Positions 36,732 to 45,877 of a stretch of DNA of 64,000 nucleotides are shown here, piece by piece. Source of the stretch: Anaerolineales bacterium (lineage in GTDB: Bacteria; Chloroflexota; Anaerolineae; JAAEKA01); the NCBI GenBank assembly GCA_020634615.1, contig JACKBI010000009.1:124001-188000 (forward strand), in the 5' to 3' direction. Every line of letters begins with the position of its first letter. The stretch's first letter is position 1. A program made the translations under genes and the position numbers. Under the pieces are notes generated by a model. The model did no database searches and was not told the origin of the DNA. It worked only from the letters and a program-made list of their open reading frames with translations.

Positions 36732-37215
36732 TTCGCCTTGCCATCCCACCGTCAGTTACAAAAATCGGAGTCTTCGACGGACCGCCCGGCCAGCCCGCGC
36801 CGCGCACGAAAAATGCGCCGCCGGGCGTCATTATACTCAGGCGCGATGGGGCGTCAAGCAGTGGGCGCGTTCAAGAGCGCAAGCGCCGAGCGCATTTCAT
36901 GATGTGATCCAAGGTCAGTGTAACGAGACCAGGCGGGTCATGCACACGCCCGCCTGGTCTCGTTACACTGGCGGTGCAGTTCAAAGGCGATTTCAGTTTG
37001 AGTCGCTACTCGACCGGCGCTGATCAACCAGGTTCAAACATACCCAAGCGAAATGGCGGTCTTCTTACTGGTCATGCGGCGAGATTCATGGCAGAATAGA
37101 GACAGACAACGGCAGTCGTGGGTACCGCATGGGTCAGGAGGACGTTTTCCCAAGTCGCGTTTGGCGCGCCACCGTCACCACGGTGGCCGGTGCAGCACGA
37201 CCAGTCAACGTCCGT
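36732..37215. other. Intergenic region with a perfect 22-bp hairpin
   Basis: No convincing gene. Arms 36916-36937 (CAGTGTAACGAGACCAGGCG...) and 36949-36970 are exact inverted copies with an 11-nt loop and no T-run. The flanks show no recognised motif. It lies upstream of comEC (minus) and downstream of the Lrp-like gene (minus). Confidence 0.55.
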
Positions 37216-37494
37216 TTATGACAGCCCGATGGAAAACATCCGCTCCAGGTCGAAATTGGAGAACACTTTGAACGCCAGCAGCGTCTCAGTTTCTGCGATG
37301 TGATCGATTTCCATGATCTCGCGAGTGACCAGATCGGCGATCCGTTCGTTGGTGGATGTCCGAAGCACTGCCACCAGGTCGTGACGACCCGCCACAGAGA
37401 ACACTTCGGTCACGCCATCCAGGCTGACGAGGTGCTCGGCGACATGATTGACGTGGCCGCGGTCGACGTTGATCAGAACGATTGCATTGACCAT
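37216..37494 (-). CDS. Stand-alone Lrp/AsnC ligand-binding (RAM) domain protein
   Basis: 92 aa. The whole chain is one alpha/beta RAM domain: MVNAIVLINVDRG, then VTEVFSVAGRHDLVAVLRTS, then ETETLLAFKVFSNFDLE. There is no HTH, in contrast to full-length Lrp (about 150-160 aa). Such single-domain proteins form oligomers that bind amino acids and may modulate a full-length regulator. The ATG at 37492-37494 has GGAGCGAAA-like bases upstream. No partner is adjacent. Confidence 0.87.
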   Translation of the reverse strand: MVNAIVLINVDRGHVNHVAEHLVSLDGVTEVFSVAGRHDLVAVLRTSTNERIADLVTREIMEIDHIAETETLLAFKVFSNFDLERMFSIGLS

Positions 37495-37690
37495 ATTAAT
37501 TTCGCTCCTTTGCCGGCGCCCAGACGAACGACAGTTCGCCGCAAGCCGGTTTTCTTATGACATCGTAGCTCGGCAGCTGGTGTTTCAATCTGCCGTGCCG
37601 GTTGCACTGCCTGGTGAGTTTACCGCAGCGCGATCGAGGTGTCAACACAGCAACGCTGCGACATGACGTCAACGTTGCGGAGAGTAAGAC

Positions 37691-39916
37691 ATGACCAACC
37701 CGTTTCTTAGCTATCGCATCCGGTGCAGCCAGTCGAACATCGCTGGCGTGGCGCGGCTGTTGATTGTGATATCCTTGCTGTTTGTGGCTGCCGGCCCGGT
37801 GGCTGCTGATCCTCTCATCGAACCGGCGACGCTCAAACCGGCCGCGGTTCCAGCTGACGGCGCCTTCGCGCCCGGCCAGGTGCTGGTCCAGTGGGCTGGC
37901 ACCGGCGACGCGCGCGCGGCTGCCGAATTGCTGGACCAGAACGGCTGGCACATTGCCCGATCCATCGACGAGATCGACACGGCTGTCATACGCGTCCCGG
38001 CTGGCACGGAGTTGGCCGCGGTTGACCTGCTGCGCGCCGATCCGCTGGTCAAGAGCGCCGAACCGGACTTCCTGGCCTTTGCGTTGGGGGAGACTGTGCA
38101 GACCGCGCTCAGCGCGGAGGGCATTCAGCCCAACGACCGCTACTGGGCCGATCAGTGGTGGACACGGCGGATGCAGGCGCCCAAGGCATGGCAGTTGACC
38201 AGCGGCGCCTCCAGTGTTTTGGTTGCGGTGATCGACTCTGGCATCGATCTGTCACACCCCGAGTTTGCCGGCCGGCTGGAACCGGGTTACGACTACGTGG
38301 ACCTGGACGGTGTGCCGCAGGATGCCTACGGCCACGGCACCCACACCGCCGGCATCATCGCGGCCAGCGGCGGCAATGCGCTGGGCGTTGCCGGTCTGTC
38401 GTGGTCCACACGCATCCTGCCGCTGCGGGTGTTGGACGCCAACGGGCTGGGACGGGTCAGCGATGTCGCGTCGGCTGTCGTGCAGGCTTCAACGCGCGGC
38501 AGCGCTGTAATCAACCTCAGCCTGGCGTTGTCCGCGCCTTCCAGCACGCTGTACAATGCGATCGTGCTGGCGCAAAACAGCGGCGCGCTGGTGGTTGGCG
38601 CCACCGGCAACGACACGCTGCCCGGCCAGCCGCTGGCGCCGGTGCGCTACCCGGCCGCCTACTCCGAGGTGCTGGCCGTGGCTTCGACTACCCATTGGGA
38701 AAACTGGGCGAGCTACAGCAACGGCGGGTCACAGGTCGATGTGGCAGCGCCCGGCGGCGAGAGCAGCGATCCGATCCTCAGCACCAGTCTGGGCGGCGGC
38801 TATGCCTACCTCTACGGCACCTCTATGGCTACGGCCCAGGTGTCGGGCGTCGCGGCGCTGTTGCGCGCCTATGCGCCGCAACTCAGCAACAACGCGGTCA
38901 AGGATGTCTTGCGCAACACGGCGGACAAGGTCGGGTCGTACGCGTACGTCAATGGGCGCAACGATCGTCTGGGATATGGCCGCGTCAACGCCAACGCTGC
39001 GCTGCGCTGGACTCTCTCGCCACGCCTGACGATCGTTCCCATCGAGCCAACCTTGCTGGCGCAGGCAGCGGGCAGCGGAGTCTCCACCAACGTCGTGTTG
39101 TCCAATGACAGCGCCCAGCCGCTGCGCTGGCAGGTGATCAGTACGTCGCCTGCGTGGCTCACCGCTTCGCCCGGCAGCGGCCAGGATCTGACGTTCCGCG
39201 CCACTACAACACTGCGCATCGGCATGTCCAGCGTGCCGTCGGCTGGCCTTTACAACGCGTCAGTCCAACTGCGGGCCACCGATCCCTCCAATCAGCAGAG
39301 CACGACTTTCGTTTCGGTACGCGTTATCGTAGCGCCTCAGGTTCACAGCGTCTTCCTGCCAACCGCGGGAGCCGGTCAGTTGGCGCCGCAGTGGATCAAT
39401 ACGTCAGGCGGCCTTGGGTTGGGGCTGGGCGATGATGGCTCGCAAGCCGCGCCGTTGCCTTTCGAGTTTCCCTTCTACGGTCGCACCTACGGCCAGGTTT
39501 GGGTTAACGCCAACGGCTTCCTGAGCTTTGGCGAGGGTTATCAGGGTAACGAGTACGCGCAGAACCATTGCCTGCCAAGCATCGTGAGTCCCAACGGCGC
39601 CATTTTCGCGCTGTGGGACGATCTGGATCCGAGCCAGGGCGGTCAGGTGCGCTATACGCTGATCGGCAGCAGCCAGTTTGTGGCCGAATGGCGGGACGTG
39701 CCAACGAAATCCAACGGCAGACTCAACAGCTTTCAGATCGTCCTCTGGGCTGACGGGACGGTGCGCGTCACGTATGCCGATGTCGGTGATCCTGCCGGCA
39801 GCACCGTGGGCCTTGAAAGCTGGGATGCCAGCATCGCCCTGCCCGTCGCCTGCAACGGGACCGGCCGTGTGCCGCAGCCCGGCCAGACGCGCTATTACAA
39901 CACTGCGCTCCCCTGA
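37691..39916 (+). CDS. Secreted subtilisin-family (S8) serine protease
   Basis: 741 aa. The signal peptide (hydrophobic, about residues 18-37) is followed by an inhibitor-I9-like propeptide region (about 55-130). The S8 catalytic triad is Asp in VAVIDSGID (about 182), His in YGHGTHTAGI (about 217) and Ser in YGTSMATAQVSG (about 378). After the catalytic domain (to about 440) come a BACON/Ig-like domain (about 450-555) and a C-terminal beta-sandwich (LPFEFPFYGRTYGQVWVNANG). It is an exported degradative protease. Two short hairpins follow it. The ATG at 37691 has GGAGAG upstream. Confidence 0.93.
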   Translation: MTNPFLSYRIRCSQSNIAGVARLLIVISLLFVAAGPVAADPLIEPATLKPAAVPADGAFAPGQVLVQWAGTGDARAAAELLDQNGWHIARSIDEIDTAVIRVPAGTELAAVDLLRADPLVKSAEPDFLAFALGETVQTALSAEGIQPNDRYWADQWWTRRMQAPKAWQLTSGASSVLVAVIDSGIDLSHPEFAGRLEPGYDYVDLDGVPQDAYGHGTHTAGIIAASGGNALGVAGLSWSTRILPLRVLDANGLGRVSDVASAVVQASTRGSAVINLSLALSAPSSTLYNAIVLAQNSGALVVGATGNDTLPGQPLAPVRYPAAYSEVLAVASTTHWENWASYSNGGSQVDVAAPGGESSDPILSTSLGGGYAYLYGTSMATAQVSGVAALLRAYAPQLSNNAVKDVLRNTADKVGSYAYVNGRNDRLGYGRVNANAALRWTLSPRLTIVPIEPTLLAQAAGSGVSTNVVLSNDSAQPLRWQVISTSPAWLTASPGSGQDLTFRATTTLRIGMSSVPSAGLYNASVQLRATDPSNQQSTTFVSVRVIVAPQVHSVFLPTAGAGQLAPQWINTSGGLGLGLGDDGSQAAPLPFEFPFYGRTYGQVWVNANGFLSFGEGYQGNEYAQNHCLPSIVSPNGAIFALWDDLDPSQGGQVRYTLIGSSQFVAEWRDVPTKSNGRLNSFQIVLWADGTVRVTYADVGDPAGSTVGLESWDASIALPVACNGTGRVPQPGQTRYYNTALP

Positions 39917-39922
39917 TACCGT

Positions 39923-40013
39923 GACGTTCAGCTTCGGCGAAAAAGCTGAACGTCTGCGGGCTGCCGAGTTTCGCAATCCAGAAGCCCGACTTTGCCGAAA
40001 AAGTCGGGCTTCT
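39923..40013. repeat. Two short hairpins with shared CCGAAAAAG/GGCGAAAAAG loops
   Basis: GACGTTCAGCTT...AAGCTGAACGTC (39923-39954, loop CGGCGAAA) and AGAAGCCCGACTTT...AAAGTCGGGCTTCT (39980-40013, loop GCCGAA) follow the protease stop. The stems differ but the layout is the same. They probably end or protect the protease message. Confidence 0.65.
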
Positions 40014-40047
40014 CCCAAATATCTGATTTCGCCTGAAAGCCTTTCTT

Positions 40048-40845
40048 GTGCGCATTGTCATCACCGCAGACCTCCATTACCGGCCATCGCAGCGCGAGAC
40101 GTATCTGGCATTCGCGCGCTGGGTCGAGTCGCAGCAGCCGGATTGCTTCATCGTCGCTGGCGACATCGGCCATCCCCTGCGTCTCTTTGAGCGGGCGCTG
40201 CAACTGTTTGACCGGTTGGTTTGCCCGAGGCTGTTGCTGGCTGGCAACCATGATGTGTATCGTGGGGAGCATGACAGCCGCATCCTGTGGGAGACTCTGT
40301 TGCCGCAGGCGACGCGCGACGCGGGTTTCGTCTGGCTGGAGGATACGGTGGTGCGGTTGGGCACAGTCGGCATCGCCGGCAGCATGGCGTGGTATGACTA
40401 CTCGTCGCGGTCGGGGCATGTGCCACAGGGAGAAGCCGAACTGCGACTGCTGAAGGCCGTTGTCAATCACGATGCCGATTTCATCGACTGGCCGTGGAGC
40501 GATGTCGCCATGGCGCGTTTTCTGGCGCGACGTTTCGCCACGCGGCTGGACAGCCTTGCAAGCGATCCGACAGTCGACCAGATCCTCGCGGTTACCCATA
40601 TGCCCATCTTTCCCGAATGTGTCCCGGAGTATCCGTCCAGCGAGATCTGGAGCCTGCTGCGCGCCTACATGGGCAACTTCACCGTCGGCGAGCAGGTGCG
40701 CAGCACACCCAAGGTGAGGCACGTTGTCAGCGGGCACATCCACCGCCGCGGCCGTTGGACTGTCGCCGGAATCGATGGACCTGTCAACGTGCAACTGATC
40801 GGCAGCGAGGCCGGCGCGCCACGCGCGGTGACTCTCGATTTGTGA
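40048..40845 (+). CDS. Calcineurin-like metallophosphoesterase
   Basis: 265 aa, starting with GTG at 40048 (no ATG fits the conserved start). The metal-binding motifs are all present: DLH near residue 9 (TADLHYRP), GDIGH (about 39), GNHD (about 68), H in VTHMPIFPE (about 193) and GHIHRRG (about 232). Cytoplasmic phosphodiesterase or phosphatase of unknown substrate. It lies between the protease hairpins and the DinB-like gene, which has its own promoter. Confidence 0.87.
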   Translation: MRIVITADLHYRPSQRETYLAFARWVESQQPDCFIVAGDIGHPLRLFERALQLFDRLVCPRLLLAGNHDVYRGEHDSRILWETLLPQATRDAGFVWLEDTVVRLGTVGIAGSMAWYDYSSRSGHVPQGEAELRLLKAVVNHDADFIDWPWSDVAMARFLARRFATRLDSLASDPTVDQILAVTHMPIFPECVPEYPSSEIWSLLRAYMGNFTVGEQVRSTPKVRHVVSGHIHRRGRWTVAGIDGPVNVQLIGSEAGAPRAVTLDL

Positions 40846-40854
40846 CCGGTCTGC

Positions 40855-40884
40855 TTGCTCCTCAGGCGGACTTTGTGGCATAAT
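40855..40884 (+). promoter_or_regulatory. Promoter of the DinB-like gene
   Basis: TTGCTC (40855-40860) and CATAAT (40879-40884) at 18-bp spacing, 43 bp before the ATG at 40928. Confidence 0.5.
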
Positions 40885-40927
40885 TCTCCCAACCGCTTCA
40901 TTCATATCCTGATCAGGAGATCCACCC

Positions 40928-41917
40928 ATGACAAACCAAACGGCAGCGCTGCCATTCGACCGACGCCAGTTGTTCGCCCGGCTGGCAGTTGCGCGCGCCC
41001 AGTTCATGATCCAACTCGTTGGGTTAGATGAGGATATGCTCACAAAAGGTGCTGTGTTTGAAGACTGGTCGCCGGCCGATCTGCTGGGCCACGTGCAAGC
41101 GTGGGATATGACCTACGCGCAGCGCTTCACCATGGCCCTGGCCGGCCGCGACGCAGAGATTCCAGGCGTCGACATGGAAACACTGGCGGAGCATAATGAG
41201 ACCTTGCGACGCGAGCGGCGAAGCTGGACCACCGAACAACTTGTCAGCGCGACTACCGATGCCCGCAGCCAGGTTATCGATCTGCTGGGCCGCTTTTCAG
41301 ACGCTGATCTCCAGCGCCAATTGCAGCTGACTTGGGGCAGCCCGACCGTGGCGGCCTGGGTGGAGCGTCTTCGCCAGCATGACGCCGATCACGCAATCGA
41401 TATCGAAACATGGCAGAAGGCCCAGGAGATCCGGGCGTCCATCGGACCGAAGGCGATCCTGCTGGCATCGCTGGATGCCTCGCGCGCCGCTCTGATGGCG
41501 GCCGTCGATCTGGTCCCGCCGGACCAGCGCACCACCCGGCTGGTCCTCGGCGACTGGACGTTGAAAGACGTGCTCGGCCATGTGGTGGACTGGGAATGGT
41601 GGATCGCCGACGCGCTGCGTTATATCAGCGTCGGCCAGGCGCCGCAGGTCGAGTCATACGAAACCATCGAGTCTTGGAACCAGCAGCACGCCGCGGCGCG
41701 CAAGACCGAATCGTGGGGCGCGGTCTGGTCCGACTTCCGAGCAGCCCGCGACGCATTGATGGCTGCGCTGGCAGGTATTTCGCAGGATGCGCTGGCAGTG
41801 CGCCATCCCGCCCCGGACGCCGAGAGTCGCAGCGCGTATGGCTGGGCGTATATCGCGTTGGAACACGATCTTGAGCACGCGCATGGATTGCTGACCGGCG
41901 GCAATGCAGACGAGTAA
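40928..41917 (+). CDS. Protein with two DinB/ClbS-like four-helix domains
   Basis: 329 aa with two homologous halves (about 12-165 and 178-325). Each has a characteristic DWSPADLLGHVQAWD or DWTLKDVLGHVVDWEWW segment and a C-terminal His in HDADHAIDIETW or LEHDLEHAHG. This is the DinB_2/maleylpyruvate-isomerase-like metal-binding fold, members of which act as thiol transferases or resistance proteins (ClbS). The function here is unknown. Start by ATG at 40928 with CAGGAGATCC upstream. It may be co-transcribed with the PfpI-like gene 32 bp downstream. Confidence 0.83.
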   Translation: MTNQTAALPFDRRQLFARLAVARAQFMIQLVGLDEDMLTKGAVFEDWSPADLLGHVQAWDMTYAQRFTMALAGRDAEIPGVDMETLAEHNETLRRERRSWTTEQLVSATTDARSQVIDLLGRFSDADLQRQLQLTWGSPTVAAWVERLRQHDADHAIDIETWQKAQEIRASIGPKAILLASLDASRAALMAAVDLVPPDQRTTRLVLGDWTLKDVLGHVVDWEWWIADALRYISVGQAPQVESYETIESWNQQHAAARKTESWGAVWSDFRAARDALMAALAGISQDALAVRHPAPDAESRSAYGWAYIALEHDLEHAHGLLTGGNADE

Positions 41918-41949
41918 GTGTACGAGTATGAGGACGAGAAGGAGGAGCT

Positions 41950-42480
41950 ATGTTGCTTGAAGGCCAGCAGATCGCGTTTCTAGTTGGACCCGGGTTTGAG
42001 GATTTGGAGTTTTGGGCCGTTTATATGCGGTTGATCGAGGAAGGCGCGCGGGTCACGACAGTCGGCGTCAAGGCGGGCGAGCGTCACGCCAGCAAGAGCG
42101 GCGGTCTCTTCGCCACAGCCGATGTCGCTGCATCGGCCGTTTCGCCCGACCAGTTCGACGCCATTGTCGTGCCCGGCGGCTGGGCGCCTGACAAGATTCG
42201 TCGCTACGAGGCGATCACCGGACTGGTGAAGGGAATCTGCGATCAGGGCAAGATCGTCGGCATGATCTGCCACGCCGGACTGGTGGGCATTTCGGCCAGG
42301 ATTGTCGCCGGCAGCCGCGCCACCGGATCACTGGGCATCAAAGACGATCTGGTCAACGCCGGCGCCATCTGGGTGGACGAGCCCGCTTTCCGTGACGGCA
42401 ACCTCGTCTGGGGCCGCGTCGTCGAGGACATTCCCGCGTTCAACCGCGAGCTGGTGAAGGCGCTGGCAGCGAAACCGTGA
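41950..42480 (+). CDS. DJ-1/PfpI family protein
   Basis: 176 aa. The nucleophile elbow MICHAGLVGIS contains the conserved Cys (about 106) followed by His. The oxidation-pocket Glu is at about 17 (GFEDLEFW). IVVPGGWAPDKIRR is also family-typical. This matches PfpI/YhbO-type deglycase or stress proteins. Cytoplasmic. The ATG has AAGGAGGAG upstream. It is 32 bp after the DinB-like gene. Confidence 0.92.
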   Translation: MLLEGQQIAFLVGPGFEDLEFWAVYMRLIEEGARVTTVGVKAGERHASKSGGLFATADVAASAVSPDQFDAIVVPGGWAPDKIRRYEAITGLVKGICDQGKIVGMICHAGLVGISARIVAGSRATGSLGIKDDLVNAGAIWVDEPAFRDGNLVWGRVVEDIPAFNRELVKALAAKP

Positions 42481-42520
42481 AGCGCAACCGCCAGACGACC
42501 CAGCTTAGGAGTCAGACTTT

Positions 42521-42589
42521 TGCCACGTATTACACTAATTTGACGAATTCCTTGTGCCCTTGTTCGTGAAATTCGTCCAATTCGTGGCA
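42521..42589. repeat. Imperfect inverted repeat of the AATTCGT type
   Basis: TGCCACGTATTACACTAATT (42521-42540) and its continuation to 42553 are mirrored by GTTCGTGAAATTCGTCCAAT through GGCA (42561-42589). It is A+T-rich compared with its surroundings and lies between the PfpI-like and PTS genes. Confidence 0.6.
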
Positions 42590-42660
42590 GATTCTGGCTG
42601 AACCACGTACCCTCTGTCGCGTTTCATCGCGCATTCATTCCTCGCAGAAAGTGCAGCACC

Positions 42661-45180
42661 ATGGTAGGTATCGTTCTCGTTTCCCACAGCGCTGAGTTGG
42701 CAGCCGCGGTCAAGGCGCTGGCTGAGCAGCAGACCCAGGGTCGCGCCGCGATCGCCGCGGTCGGCGGCACCGGCGATCCAGAGCATCCTTTCGGCACCGA
42801 TGCGATGGCGATTCTCGACGCCATCCAGTCGGTCTACCACGACGACGGCGTGCTGGTGCTGATGGACTTAGGCAGCGCGCTGATGAGCGCCGAGATGGCG
42901 CTGGAGTTCATGGATCCTGACCAGGCAGATCGTGTCCGGCTGTGCGCCGCTCCTTTCATCGAGGGCGCGATGGCGGCATCGGTGCAGGCTTCCATTGGCG
43001 CGAGCCTGGACGCTGTTGCGTTGGAAGCGATGGACGCGCTGGGGCCGAAGCGCGAAAGCCTGGGTGCCGCAGCCGAACTTCCCGTTGCCACGCCCGTCGA
43101 GGCAACGGGTGACGAGAGCGTTGCCGCGGTCAGCGAGGTCGTGACGCTGGTCAACCATGCCGGCCTGCATTTTGGGCCGGCCGTGCTGTTCGTCCAGACG
43201 GCAGCCGGCTATCGGGCTGACATCACGGCCAGGAACGTGACCACCGGCGCGGGACCGGCCGACGTAAAACGCTTCAACCAGGTGCTGGCGCTGGGTGCGG
43301 AAGAGGGCCACGATGTGCAGATCAGCGCCAGCGGCGTCGACGCGCAAGCCGCCCTGGCGGCGTTGGTGACGCTGGCAAGGGCCGGGTTTGGCGAGACCGA
43401 ACCGGCTGCCGCACCTGACCTGTCGGTTGGGACTCCGGTGGAAAGCGCCGGCCGCGGCCGGCTGGTGGTGACCGGGCTGCCTGCTTCGCCCGGCGTGGCT
43501 GTGGGCACTGCGGTGATCCTCGGTCAAACGCAGCAGGCGGTCGAACGCCGGACGGTGGACGATCCCGCGGCCGAGTGGGCGCGCTGCCAGGACGCGATCA
43601 GCCTGGCCCGCGGCGAGTTGCTGGAACTGGCAGGGCGGATGGCGCGCGAACTGGGCGAGCAGCAGGCGCGCATTTTCCAGGCCCACGCGCTGGTGTTGGA
43701 TGACCCTGATCTGCAAGCGGCGCTGCAAGATGCCATTTTCCAGCAGCGACTCAACGCTGAAGCGGCTGTTGCGGATGTCTTCGAGGCCCAGGCGACTGCC
43801 TACGAAGGGATGGCGGGTCAGCGCTTCCAGGAGCGCGCCGCCGACCTGCGCGATGTGGCCGGACGCATCCAGCGCGTGCTGCGCGGCGACCAGGCTGCCA
43901 CCATCGATCTGCCGGACGAAGCCATTATCGTCGCCGACGACCTGGCGCCGTCGCAGACCGCGGCGCTGGACCGTGACAAAGTGGTCGGTTTCTGCACCGC
44001 GCTGGGCGGGCCGACGGCGCACACCGCGATCCTGGCGCGCAGCATGGGCATTCCCGCGGTGGTTGGCGTTGGTGTCGAGGGACTGGCGCTGTTGGCCAAC
44101 GGCATGCAACTGGCCATCGACGGCGCGGCCGGCGCAGTCATCGTCGATCCGGACGAGGCGACAGTTGCCGCGTTCCGTGTGCAGCGGGCCGATGACCTGG
44201 CCGCGCGGCAGGCCGCCTTTGCCTCCGCGCAGGCCGAGGCGCGCACGGCAGATGGCCGCCGCGTCGAAGTAGTCGCCAATCTGGCCACCGCCGCCGAAGC
44301 CGAAAGCGCGCTGCAAGCCGGCGCTGAAGGCGTTGGATTGCTACGGACTGAGTTTCTTTTTCAGGATCGGCTCGCGCCGCCTACTGAGGAAGAACAGTAC
44401 CAGGTCTACCGGGCGGTGGCCGAAGCGATGGCCGGTCGGCCGGTGGTCATCCGCACGCTGGATATCGGCGGCGACAAGCCCGCGCCGTACCTGCAACTGC
44501 CAGCGGAGGCAAACCCGTTTCTTGGCTGGCGCGCCATCCGCATCTCGCTGGCCATGCCTGACTTCTTCAAGGCGCAGCTTCGGGCGATTCTGCGGGCGGC
44601 GCTGCACGGCAAGCTGCACATCATGTTTCCGATGATCGCCACCTGTGAGGAGGTGGGACAGGCGCGTGCGTTGCTGGTGGATGCAGCCGCAGAGCTGCGC
44701 GCCGCCGGCGTTCCCCATGCCGACTCGATCTCCACCGGCATCATGGTCGAGATACCCAGCGCCGCCATGATCGCCGACAAGCTCGCGCCGCTGGTGGACT
44801 TCTTCAGCATCGGCACCAATGACCTGACGCAGTACACCTTCGCCGCCGACCGCGGCAACGCGAAAGTGGCAGGCATTGGCGATCCGCTGCATCCGGCCGT
44901 GCTGCGCCAGATCGCCCGAGTGATCGATGCGGCTCATGCGGACGGCAAGTGGGTCGGGCTGTGTGGCGAATTGGCCGGCCGGCCGGAGGGCATCCCCGTG
45001 CTGCTTGGCCTCGGCCTCGACGAATTCAGCATGTCAGCGACGGCTGTGCCGGCTGCCAAGGCGCTGCTGGCACAGCTTACCACGACCGACACGCAGCTTC
45101 TCGCGCGCCGCGTGCTGGATCTCCCCGACGCCGCGGCGGTCAAAGCTGAGGTGAAGCGATTTGTCGATGGGTTGTCGTGA
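42661..45180 (+). CDS. DhaM-type IIA / HPr / enzyme I multidomain phosphotransferase
   Basis: 839 aa. Residues 1-130 are the DhaM/mannose-type IIA domain (LVSHS with the phospho-His at about 9; MDLGSAL). Residues about 155-240 are HPr-like (NHAGLHFGPA, His about 169). From about 260 to 835 the protein is enzyme I (GGPTAHTAILARSMGIPA with phospho-His about 453; RTEFLF, GIMVEIPSA, GTNDLTQYT). It passes phosphate from PEP to a IIA acceptor, as in DhaKLM dihydroxyacetone phosphorylation. No dhaK or dhaL gene is nearby. In the HPr part the usual Arg after the active His is Gly, and the regulatory Ser46 position is not Ser. Confidence 0.93.
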   Translation: MVGIVLVSHSAELAAAVKALAEQQTQGRAAIAAVGGTGDPEHPFGTDAMAILDAIQSVYHDDGVLVLMDLGSALMSAEMALEFMDPDQADRVRLCAAPFIEGAMAASVQASIGASLDAVALEAMDALGPKRESLGAAAELPVATPVEATGDESVAAVSEVVTLVNHAGLHFGPAVLFVQTAAGYRADITARNVTTGAGPADVKRFNQVLALGAEEGHDVQISASGVDAQAALAALVTLARAGFGETEPAAAPDLSVGTPVESAGRGRLVVTGLPASPGVAVGTAVILGQTQQAVERRTVDDPAAEWARCQDAISLARGELLELAGRMARELGEQQARIFQAHALVLDDPDLQAALQDAIFQQRLNAEAAVADVFEAQATAYEGMAGQRFQERAADLRDVAGRIQRVLRGDQAATIDLPDEAIIVADDLAPSQTAALDRDKVVGFCTALGGPTAHTAILARSMGIPAVVGVGVEGLALLANGMQLAIDGAAGAVIVDPDEATVAAFRVQRADDLAARQAAFASAQAEARTADGRRVEVVANLATAAEAESALQAGAEGVGLLRTEFLFQDRLAPPTEEEQYQVYRAVAEAMAGRPVVIRTLDIGGDKPAPYLQLPAEANPFLGWRAIRISLAMPDFFKAQLRAILRAALHGKLHIMFPMIATCEEVGQARALLVDAAAELRAAGVPHADSISTGIMVEIPSAAMIADKLAPLVDFFSIGTNDLTQYTFAADRGNAKVAGIGDPLHPAVLRQIARVIDAAHADGKWVGLCGELAGRPEGIPVLLGLGLDEFSMSATAVPAAKALLAQLTTTDTQLLARRVLDLPDAAAVKAEVKRFVDGLS

Positions 45181-45189
45181 CGCGCGAGG

Positions 45190-45218
45190 GCTTGCGGGAA
45201 GCGCACAGCGCGGTTAGA
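45190..45218 (+). promoter_or_regulatory. Promoter of the 45268 gene
   Basis: TTGCGG (45190-45195) and TAGAAT (45213-45218), 17-bp spacing, 49 bp before the ATG at 45268. Confidence 0.55.
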
Positions 45219-45267
45219 ATGAGATTGCGTTTGAGATTTCATGCCTCAATTGATTGAGAGTGGACAT

Positions 45268-45714
45268 ATGCCATCACAGACCATGACACTTACAGTACCA
45301 GAATACGTGTTTGATCAACTGGCTGCCCAAGCGCAAATGGCTGGCCAACCAGTTGGTGTGATCGCATCGCAAATGCTGGCTCGCGCTGTTTCACCTCCGG
45401 TGGAAGAGAGTCTACCACCAGCACTACGGGCTGAATTGGAAGCGATGACCTTACTATCGGATGTCTCTGTCCTGCAAATCGCACGGAGCCGGATGAACGA
45501 GGACAAGGTTGCTCTGTATGATGTGCTTCTCGATCGCAATCAGGACGGCACGCTAACAATGGAAGGACGCGAGTTGCTCCGCGGTTTGCGAGAGGAAGCC
45601 GATGCACTGATGCTGCGCAAAGCACACGCCTACGCACTCTTGAAAAGCCGCGGACACCGTCTGGCAGTAAAAGACCTCGGAAGTCGCCGATTGATTGTCA
45701 TGACTGGCCAGTAA
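45268..45714 (+). CDS. Antitoxin-like small protein with repeat-derived C-terminus
   Basis: 148 aa from the ATG at 45268; an upstream ATG at 45241 is possible. The N-terminus (MPSQTMTLTVPEYVFDQLAAQ) looks like a ribbon-helix-helix strand-helix, followed by a helical region with LLKSRGHRL near the end. Proteins of this type are common in Chloroflexota and cyanobacteria, often beside toxin genes, but none is recognised next to it here. The last 15 residues are encoded by the left half of an 89-bp palindromic repeat (45672-45760), which also supplies the stop codon, so the original C-terminus has been replaced. A promoter lies at 45190-45218. Confidence 0.72.
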   Translation: MPSQTMTLTVPEYVFDQLAAQAQMAGQPVGVIASQMLARAVSPPVEESLPPALRAELEAMTLLSDVSVLQIARSRMNEDKVALYDVLLDRNQDGTLTMEGRELLRGLREEADALMLRKAHAYALLKSRGHRLAVKDLGSRRLIVMTGQ

Positions 45715-45760
45715 CGGTTTTGACAGGCTATTCCTGTTGACTCGGCGACTTCCGAAGTCT
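45672..45760. repeat. GACTTCCGAAGTC inverted-repeat element, copy 3 (89 bp)
   Basis: AGACCTCGGAAGTCGCCGA (45672-45690) pairs with TCGGCGACTTCCGAAGTCT (45742-45760). The interior is unlike copies 1 and 2, but the total length is the same. It overlaps the 3' end of the upstream CDS by 43 bp. Confidence 0.85.
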
Positions 45761-45877
45761 GAACGCGCGACTGCGACTCGCCAAGTCCCGCACGACAATT
45801 TCCTTGCTATTTGTCTCATCGACTGGTTCAATCGAGTTGGTAGACTAAGCAGATCCAACTTGAGTCGGACCCTATTC

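Noticed and set aside
37120..37140. Second T-box-like GGGTACCGCATGG string on the plus strand
   Set aside because: It lacks the GGTGGTACCGCG consensus, a Stem I and a terminator.
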